A DNA stretch of 64,000 nt from Butyricicoccus porcorum (GTDB lineage Bacteria; Bacillota; Clostridia; Oscillospirales; Butyricicoccaceae), in the NCBI RefSeq assembly GCF_002157465.1, contig NZ_NHOC01000002.1, positions 62,508 to 126,507 of the forward strand. The letters are read 5' to 3'. Each line of letters opens with the position of its first letter. Position 1 is the first letter of the stretch. The notes under the pieces are model-generated. The model was given only the letters and a program-made list of their open reading frames with translations. It ran no database searches and was not told the origin of the DNA. A program made the position numbers and the translations under genes. Shown here one piece after another: positions 58,014-64,000 of this stretch.

Positions 58014-58883
58014 ATGCAATCGGATAAAATCGCACTGATTACGGATTCCTGTGCAGACCTTTCGGCAGAATGGGCGCAGAGATATCCAATTTATACGGTT
58101 CCCTATACCATTACGTTTTCGGACGGATCGTTTCAGGACGGCGTGGATATTTTTGCCGATGAGGTTTATCGCAGACAGGTCACGGAGATGCCAAAAACCT
58201 CGCTGCCGTCCGGCGCCGTGCTCGCGGACACCTTCCGGAAAATCCAGGATGATGGCTATACCCATGCCATTGCCATTATGCTGTCCAGCGGCTTGAGCGG
58301 TTGCTATCAGATGACCCGCCTGATGGCACAGGATTGCGAAGGGCTGGAGGTCGCCGTGTTTGATTCCATGAGCGGCAGCCTGGGAGAGGGCGCGATGATC
58401 CTGACGCTGGCGCGCCTGATCGAAGAGGGGCGCAGCTGGGAGCAGCTGCTTGCGCTGACGCCGCGCATTATGAAAAATACCTATCCTTTTTTCACCGTGG
58501 ATACACTGGAATATTTGCAGCGCGGCGGACGCATCGGCAAAATTACCGCGTTGGCAGGTACGGCACTCGGGATCAAGCCGATTCTCGCCTTCGACCCGGT
58601 CACGGGTGAGCTGACCAGCATCCATAAGGTGCGCGGACGCGCGGCGGCGATGAAAAAGCTGGTGCAGACCGCAGTTTCGCACCTCGAGCCGGGCAAGCGC
58701 TACAACATCATGTGGGCGCATGGCGGCACGCCGGAGGAAGGGCATAAGATTGCCGAAATGCTGCGTGCGGCAGCGCCGGATTTTGAAGGCGAGTTTTCCG
58801 GCGAAATTGACTGTACACTCGCGTCCTATGTCGGCCCGCACCTGCTGGGTGCAGCCGTACAGGTTTTGGACGACGATATGTGA
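58014..58883 (+). CDS. DegV-family fatty-acid-binding protein
   Basis: 289 residues. DegV fold: KIALITDSCADLSAEWAQRY, TSLPSGAVLADTFRKI, VFDSMSGSLGEGAMI and TVDTLEYLQRGGRIGK. Members bind long-chain fatty acids, some as FakB partners of a fatty acid kinase. ATG at 58014 fits the family start. First gene of the operon with sbcD (nine bases apart). Confidence 0.88.
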   Translation: MQSDKIALITDSCADLSAEWAQRYPIYTVPYTITFSDGSFQDGVDIFADEVYRRQVTEMPKTSLPSGAVLADTFRKIQDDGYTHAIAIMLSSGLSGCYQMTRLMAQDCEGLEVAVFDSMSGSLGEGAMILTLARLIEEGRSWEQLLALTPRIMKNTYPFFTVDTLEYLQRGGRIGKITALAGTALGIKPILAFDPVTGELTSIHKVRGRAAAMKKLVQTAVSHLEPGKRYNIMWAHGGTPEEGHKIAEMLRAAAPDFEGEFSGEIDCTLASYVGPHLLGAAVQVLDDDM

Positions 58884-58892
58884 GGAGACAGA

Positions 58893-60053
58893 ATGAAATT
58901 TTTACATCTCAGCGATCTGCATCTGGGCAAGCGCGTGCATGCATTTTCCATGCTGGAGGATCAGCGCGTGATCCTGGAGCAGATCGCGCAGATGGCGCGG
59001 GCACAGTGTGTGGATGCTGTTGTCATCGCCGGTGATATTTATGATAAATCCATACCGCCCGGGGAAGCTGTCGGCCTGTTCGACAGCTTTTTTACGTCGC
59101 TGTGCGCCGCGGGCATTTCAGTGCTCGCCATCAGCGGCAACCACGACTCCGGCGAGCGGCTGAATTTCGGCCAGACCTTGCTCGCGCGGCAGGGCGTATA
59201 CCTCGCCGGTACCTTTGGGGAAACCATGGAATCGGTGGAGCTGTGCGACGCGGACGGCTGCCGGGTGCAGTTTCATCTGCTGCCGTGGCTGCGTCCGATG
59301 GAGCTGCGCGAGCGGCTGTGGCTGGCGGAGAGCACACAGCAATACGCGGTACAGGCGGCGCTGGAGACAGCAGATTGGGATGACAGTGCACGGCATGTAC
59401 TGCTTGCGCATGCGTTTGTCACGGCAGGCGGTGCGCTGCCGGAGCAGTCGGAATCGGAAATCATCCCGGTTGGCGGGCTGGATGCAGTCGATGCGGCGCT
59501 GTTTGACCGCTTTGATTATGTAGCGCTGGGACATCTGCACCGGGCACAGCGGTTGGGGCGCGACAGCGTGCGCTATGCAGGCTCGCCGCTCAAATATTCG
59601 TTCTCTGAGGCAAAATATCCCAAATCCGTCCCGCTGGTGACGCTGGGCGCACGCGGGGAAGCCACGGTTGAACTGCTCCCGCTGAGACCCAGACATGAGA
59701 TGCGTGAGATTCGCGGCAAGCTCGCGGATGTTACGAGTGAACTAGTTGTGCATGCAGGCGATCCGGAGGATTATCTGCGCGTCATTCTGACCGATGAGGA
59801 CGAGCTGTATGACCCACAGAGCGCGCTCAAGGAAGTTTATCCCAATCTCATGCGGTTGGATTTTGACAATGCGCGCACGCGCGCGGCGGATATCGATGGA
59901 CTGTGCGAGGAGGACATCGCGCAGAAGCGGACACCCGCACAGCTGTTCGCGCAGTTTTTTGCGGAGCAGAATGGCAAAGAAATGAGCGAATGGCAGCAGC
60001 AGGTGATTGACCGCATCTGCCGCAGAATGGAGGACGCAGATGAAGCCAATTGA
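58893..60053 (+). CDS. sbcD: DNA repair nuclease subunit SbcD
   Basis: 386 residues. Calcineurin-like phosphoesterase motifs: HLSDLHLGKRV, IAGDIYDKS, SGNHDSGERL and ALGHLHRAQ. With SbcC it makes a Mre11-Rad50-like complex that cuts hairpins and protein-blocked DNA ends. Its last codons overlap the sbcC start by 14 bases. Confidence 0.94.
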   Translation: MKFLHLSDLHLGKRVHAFSMLEDQRVILEQIAQMARAQCVDAVVIAGDIYDKSIPPGEAVGLFDSFFTSLCAAGISVLAISGNHDSGERLNFGQTLLARQGVYLAGTFGETMESVELCDADGCRVQFHLLPWLRPMELRERLWLAESTQQYAVQAALETADWDDSARHVLLAHAFVTAGGALPEQSESEIIPVGGLDAVDAALFDRFDYVALGHLHRAQRLGRDSVRYAGSPLKYSFSEAKYPKSVPLVTLGARGEATVELLPLRPRHEMREIRGKLADVTSELVVHAGDPEDYLRVILTDEDELYDPQSALKEVYPNLMRLDFDNARTRAADIDGLCEEDIAQKRTPAQLFAQFFAEQNGKEMSEWQQQVIDRICRRMEDADEAN

Positions 60054-63000
60054 ACTGACAGTCAGCGCCTTTGGGCCATATGCCGGCGAAGTGTCACTTT
60101 CGTTAGAGCAGCTCGGCAGTCACGGCCTGTTTCTCATCACGGGCGACACCGGCGCGGGCAAGACCAGCATCTTTGACGCAATCTGTTTTGCACTGTTCGG
60201 TGAAGTCAGCGGTTCACAGCGCGCCGCCGACCAGCTGCGCTCGGATTTTGCAAAGCCGCAGGCGGAGACCTTTGTACACCTGCGCTTCACGCATGCAGGA
60301 GAGGAATATATCATTCACCGCACACCGAAATATGAGCGCCCAAAAAAACGCGGCAGCGGTACAGTTACGCAGAATGCCAATGCTGTGCTGACGCGCCCGG
60401 ATGGCGCGACGGTCGCAGGTGCAACGGCAGTCACCGAGGAGGTCGAACGCATTCTCGGCGTCGGCTGCCAGTCATTCAAGCAGATTTCGATGATTGCGCA
60501 GGGCGAATTTATGAAGCTGCTGACAGCGGACAGCCGGACGCGCGCGGAAATTATCCGGCGCGTATTCCATACTGAGCCGTTGGTGCAGCTGCAAAAGCAG
60601 ATCAAGGCAGAATTTTTGGAATATAACAAAAAGTGCGCCGATGCGCAGCGTGCGGCGGCACAATATGCCGAGGGCTTCCGGCTGGACGAAGGACTGCCGG
60701 AGGAGATGGAGCTTTCGTCACTGCTGGACGCGGTACGGCGGCAGAATATGGCGGACGAAGCACAGCTTGCCGCCGACAGGACACGGTTGGAGCAGTTGCG
60801 CACGGCACAGACGCGCGCCATCGAAGTGGTCGTGAAGGCGCAGCGCGACAATGAAATGCGCGAAAAATGGCGTGCGGCACAGGAACAGCGCGAAAAGCTG
60901 GAAGCACAGAAGCCGGAGGTGGAACAGCAGGCGCAGCGCCTTGCCTGCGCCCGGCGGGCGCACGACATCGTGTTGCCGAAATGGAACACATGGCAGGCGG
61001 AACAGACACGCGCACAGCAGCTGTGCGACAGCGTGGAGCGGCGCGGACAGGCGGTGCAGCAGCTGCAAGACAGGACGCCGCAGGTACAGCAGGCGTTTGC
61101 ACAGGCAAAACAGTCTGAGCCGCGCATGGAGGAGCTGGAACGCGAGATCACCCGCCTGACCGACGCACAGGCACAGACAGCACGCTGGAAACAGGCGTGC
61201 GCACAGGCACAGCAGGCCGAAGAGCAGGTTCGGCAGCTGCAAAAGCAGGCGCAGGACCAGGCGGAACGGCGCGATGCAGGCAGCAAACGCATCGACCAGC
61301 TGCGCGCGCAGATCGAAGCCTTCCGGGAAGTACCTGCCGCACTGGTGCACACGCGTGCCGCATTTCAGCAGTCACAGGCGGCGGAAAAACAGCTCAGCGC
61401 TGCACTGACGCTGTTTGATACACAAGCGCAGTGTGCGGAGCAGCTGGCACAGGAGCAGAAAACATATTTGAAGCTGGAACGCGCATTTGTACGGGCAGAG
61501 CAGCAGTACCGTGACAGCGAGCTCGCCTGGAACCGCGGGCAGGCGGGGATTCTGGCACAATCGCTCCAAGTGGGCATGCCTTGTCCGGTCTGCGGCTCGA
61601 CAGAGCACCCGTATCCGGCACAGCTGGAGTGTTCCGTGCCTACCGAACAGCAGCTCAAGCAGCTGCGGCAGGAGATGGAGCAGTGCCGGGAACGTTGTCA
61701 GGCGCAAAGTACGCGCTGCGGTGTGGCACGTTCAAAGGAGGAAGCGGCAGCGGAAGCGGTACAGCGTGCGCTGGAACAGCTGTTTGAGACCGAAGAGAAG
61801 ACGCGCGCAGAGGTGGAATGTGCTTTGAAGCAGCAGCGCCGGACGACGGCAGAGCTGCTGGAGCAGGGCAAACAGCTTGCCGCGCGTGAAAAGCAGGGGG
61901 AAGCCCTGCGTAAAACACTTCAGGCAGCGCTGGACAGCCAGCCTGAACTGGAAACAGCGGCGCGGCAGGCGGAACAGGCGTGCCAGCAGGCACGCCAGCA
62001 GGCGGCCGGTGCTACGGCGTCCGCGCAGGAGCTGCGTGCCGCCATCCCGTTCGACGATATAGATGCGCTGCCCGCACAGCTCCACGCCCGCCAGACGGAA
62101 CGAGACCGTTTGTCCCGTCAGATGGAAGACAGCAGGAAGGCGTGGGAAAGTCATCAGCGTGCACTCGCTGCCGCACAAGAGGCACAGAAAACAGAAACAG
62201 AGCAATACATGCAATGCGAGCAGGCGGCGCAGGCCGCTGCACAGGCGTGGAAGGCTGCGCTCACGCAGGCGGGCTTTGCCACCGGGCAGGCATATCAGGA
62301 CGCGCTGCTGCCGTCGGAGGAACGGACAGCGCTGGAACAGCGCGTGCAGCGGTTTGAGCAGCAACTCGCCGCTGCGGTTTCGCTGGAATGTGAATATGAA
62401 GCAGCTGCGAAACAGATCGTACCTGCCGATTTGGAGCAGTTGATACAGATACGCACCCAGGCAGAGCAGGAATGCCGCGCCTGCGAGGGAGAAGTTCACA
62501 GCCGTGCTGAGCGCCTGCGGGCAAATACAGAGATTTTACAGCGCATGGGGCAGGTACAGGCGGAGCAGGCAGAGCTTGAGCGTCAGACTGCGGCGCTGCG
62601 CGAGCTGTCACAGACGGCAAACGGCGAGCTCGCGGGCAAACAGAAGCTGATGCTCGAGCAGTATGTGCAGGCGGCCTATTTTGAGCGCGTGTTGCAGCGC
62701 GCAAACCTGCGCCTGCGCGATATGACACAAGGGCGCTATGAGATGCAGCGGCGCCGCAGAGCGGAAAATAACCGCAGCCAGTCCGGCCTCGATATCGATG
62801 TCATGGATTATTACACGGGGAAAACCCGTTCGGTCAAGACACTGTCGGGCGGTGAATCGTTCCTTGGCGCACTGGCGCTGGCGCTCGGCATGTCGGATGT
62901 CATTCAGAGCTATGCAGGCGGTGTGCGCGTCGAGACCGTATTCATCGACGAGGGCTTCGGCTCACTCGACAGTTTGGCGCTGGAACAGGCAATTTCTGTG

Positions 63001-63135
63001 CTGGCGCGCCTGTCGGACGGCGACCGCCTGATTGGAATTATTTCACACGTAACCGAGCTGAAGGATCGTGTCAACCGGCAGATTGTGGTTGGGCGCGGTT
63101 CAACCGGCAGCACGGCAAAACTGATTGTGGGGTGA
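60040..63135 (+). CDS. sbcC: DNA repair ATPase SbcC (Rad50-like)
   Basis: 1031 residues. N-terminal ATPase half with ELTVSAFGPYAGEVSLSLEQ and Walker A TGDTGAGKTS, a long Gln/Ala/Arg-rich coiled coil (~180-850) with the zinc-hook CPVCG near the middle, and a C-terminal ATPase half with LSGGESFLGALALALGMSD signature and Walker B VETVFIDEGFGSLD. ATG at 60040 with GGAGGACGC upstream; a start eleven codons earlier is less likely. Confidence 0.94.
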   Translation: MKPIELTVSAFGPYAGEVSLSLEQLGSHGLFLITGDTGAGKTSIFDAICFALFGEVSGSQRAADQLRSDFAKPQAETFVHLRFTHAGEEYIIHRTPKYERPKKRGSGTVTQNANAVLTRPDGATVAGATAVTEEVERILGVGCQSFKQISMIAQGEFMKLLTADSRTRAEIIRRVFHTEPLVQLQKQIKAEFLEYNKKCADAQRAAAQYAEGFRLDEGLPEEMELSSLLDAVRRQNMADEAQLAADRTRLEQLRTAQTRAIEVVVKAQRDNEMREKWRAAQEQREKLEAQKPEVEQQAQRLACARRAHDIVLPKWNTWQAEQTRAQQLCDSVERRGQAVQQLQDRTPQVQQAFAQAKQSEPRMEELEREITRLTDAQAQTARWKQACAQAQQAEEQVRQLQKQAQDQAERRDAGSKRIDQLRAQIEAFREVPAALVHTRAAFQQSQAAEKQLSAALTLFDTQAQCAEQLAQEQKTYLKLERAFVRAEQQYRDSELAWNRGQAGILAQSLQVGMPCPVCGSTEHPYPAQLECSVPTEQQLKQLRQEMEQCRERCQAQSTRCGVARSKEEAAAEAVQRALEQLFETEEKTRAEVECALKQQRRTTAELLEQGKQLAAREKQGEALRKTLQAALDSQPELETAARQAEQACQQARQQAAGATASAQELRAAIPFDDIDALPAQLHARQTERDRLSRQMEDSRKAWESHQRALAAAQEAQKTETEQYMQCEQAAQAAAQAWKAALTQAGFATGQAYQDALLPSEERTALEQRVQRFEQQLAAAVSLECEYEAAAKQIVPADLEQLIQIRTQAEQECRACEGEVHSRAERLRANTEILQRMGQVQAEQAELERQTAALRELSQTANGELAGKQKLMLEQYVQAAYFERVLQRANLRLRDMTQGRYEMQRRRRAENNRSQSGLDIDVMDYYTGKTRSVKTLSGGESFLGALALALGMSDVIQSYAGGVRVETVFIDEGFGSLDSLALEQAISVLARLSDGDRLIGIISHVTELKDRVNRQIVVGRGSTGSTAKLIVG

Positions 63136-63141
63136 TAGAAT

Positions 63142-63828
63142 ATGGAACATCAAATGAAAATAATTGCGCGGATCCACACGGATTTTCCGACCAAGTTTGG
63201 CATTCCACGTCAGAGCGGTATTGTTGACGCACTCCGGGCGTCCATCGTTTTTGAACCGGAATTCCGCAACCCGGATGCGCTGCGTGGGTTGGACGGCTTT
63301 TCCCATATCTGGCTGATCTGGCAGTTTTCCGAGGGCATCCGTGAGACATGGTCGCCAACAGTGCGCCCGCCCCGGCTGGGCGGCAATACGCGCATGGGTG
63401 TGTTTGCGACCCGTTCGCCGTTCCGCCCCAATCCCATCGGGTTGTCCAGCGTTCGGCTGGCGGGCATTGACCTGCATACACCGGATGGGCCGGTGCTGTA
63501 TGTCTCCGGCGCGGATCTGATGGACGGCACGCCAATTTATGATATCAAGCCGTATCTTCCGTATGCGGACAGCCATCCGGAGGCATCAGAGGGGTTTGCA
63601 CATCCGGTGCGCGACGCAGCACTGCATGTCAACATTCCGGCAGAGTGGCTGGATAAAATTCCGATGGAGCGGCAGGAGGCACTGCGCGGCGTGCTGGCGC
63701 ATGATCCGCGTCCGTCTTATCAAAATGACCCGACGCGCATCTATGGCATGGCATTTGCCGGACTGGAAATCAAATTTCGTGTAGACGGTGATACACTGAC
63801 TGTCTGCGGCGTGTGCGCACAGACATAG
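63142..63828 (+). CDS. trmO: TrmO/TsaA-family tRNA methyltransferase
   Basis: 228 residues. Starts with family motif ARIHTDFPTKFGIPRQSGIV, then GLDGFSHIWLIWQFSEGIRE and the SAM-binding FATRSPFRPNPIGLSSVRL. TrmO methylates N6-threonylcarbamoyl-adenosine-37 of tRNA. Six bases after sbcC, so probably in the same operon although its job differs. Confidence 0.9.
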   Translation: MEHQMKIIARIHTDFPTKFGIPRQSGIVDALRASIVFEPEFRNPDALRGLDGFSHIWLIWQFSEGIRETWSPTVRPPRLGGNTRMGVFATRSPFRPNPIGLSSVRLAGIDLHTPDGPVLYVSGADLMDGTPIYDIKPYLPYADSHPEASEGFAHPVRDAALHVNIPAEWLDKIPMERQEALRGVLAHDPRPSYQNDPTRIYGMAFAGLEIKFRVDGDTLTVCGVCAQT

Positions 63829-63829
63829 C

Positions 63830-63867
63830 CAAAAAAGGCATTTCCGCTGAGAACGGAAATGCCTTTT
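63830..63867. terminator. Bidirectional terminator after trmO
   Basis: AAAAAAGGCATTTCCG with CGGAAATGCCTTTTT around a seven-base loop; serves trmO and the convergent SLH gene. Confidence 0.9.
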
Positions 63868-63881
63868 TGAATTTCAGATGA

Positions 63882-64000
63882 TTACGCAAGAAGGGAGGAG
63901 CCGATCCCAATCAGATAGCTTCTCAGCATTGCCGCGCATTCCGCACGGGTTGCGGAGCCCTGCGGCACCAGGGTAGTTGAGGTACGTCCGCTGATGATGC
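63882..64000 (-). CDS. SLH-domain protein, C-terminal end
   Basis: The gene runs out of the window; only the last 39 residues are seen. Minus-strand translation gives IISGRTSTTLVPQGSATRAE, then CAAMLRSYLIGIGSSLLA and a stop. This is the second half of an SLH repeat (compare LSPRSNATRAQVAQIMMRF of the phosphatase), so it is another cell-wall-anchored protein. It is too short for the track of ORFs but clear. Confidence 0.82.
   Translation of the reverse strand, partial: IISGRTSTTLVPQGSATRAECAAMLRSYLIGIGSSLLA

Noticed and set aside
1-64000. tRNA or rRNA genes, CRISPR arrays, insertion sequences, prophage, att sites
   Set aside because: Searched by eye for tRNA T-loops, repeat-spacer patterns, transposase motifs and flanking repeats; none seen.

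Overview
The window is one continuous stretch of chromosome from an anaerobic, Gram-positive-type bacterium of the class Clostridia (about 55 % GC by eye). A butyryl-CoA:acetate CoA-transferase, an [FeFe]-hydrogenase with its maturase HydG, an oxygen-independent ribonucleotide reductase, a Spo0A-family regulator and S-layer-homology (SLH) proteins together suggest a gut butyrate producer of the Oscillospirales, perhaps near Butyricicoccus/Agathobaculum. That placement is inference. I saw no tRNA, rRNA, CRISPR array, insertion sequence, prophage or origin.

Layout. 1-8.3 kb (+): end of a HAD hydrolase gene, thiD, the nrdD / glycyl-radical-domain / nrdG set with two NrdR-type boxes, an unassigned structured RNA, modABC and xpt. 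8.3-15.7 kb: butyryl-CoA:acetate CoA-transferase (-), a DMT exporter, a membrane-anchored HTH protein, an ECF sigma factor with its membrane partner, a MATE pump (-) and an MFS transporter. 15.7-21.5 kb (-): [FeFe]-hydrogenase with a fused flavoprotein partner, then hydG and a TM1266-type protein behind a terminator-bearing leader. 21.5-26 kb (-): L,D-transpeptidase, Spo0A-like regulator with clustered 0A boxes, sodium/proline symporter, TetR regulator. 26-27.5 kb: a small unknown gene, an orphan hisB and a 60-residue ORF.

27.8-35.3 kb (-): a four-gene run (RmlD-like reductase, dicarboxylate/amino-acid symporter, TSUP permease, amino-acid-binding lipoprotein), a degenerate thiamine-pyrophosphate-fold protein, and a GlnK/GlnL-like two-component system. 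35.4-43 kb: glycine riboswitch and AGCS symporter, tex (-), an SLH-anchored phosphatase and a YibE/F-family protein. 43-53 kb: purine nucleoside phosphorylase, small unknown genes, GDSL hydrolase, AI-2E-family protein with ftsH, bioB with a GNAT gene under a BirA-type operator (-), ttcA (-), and a flavin reductase-rubredoxin (-) under a PerR-like box. 53.3-63.8 kb (+): a TetR-regulated RND exporter, then degV-sbcD-sbcC-trmO. The last 119 bases hold the end of another SLH protein gene (-).

The genes fit an anaerobic fermenter that disposes of electrons as butyrate and H2, takes up amino acids with sodium and dicarboxylate symporters, and uses short local regulatory signals: an operator, riboswitch or hairpin lies in front of many of the transcription units. 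The least explained items are the separately encoded NrdD radical domain, the RNA at 4735-4962, the hydG leader, the TPP-fold protein without its cofactor motif, and the 0A-box cluster.
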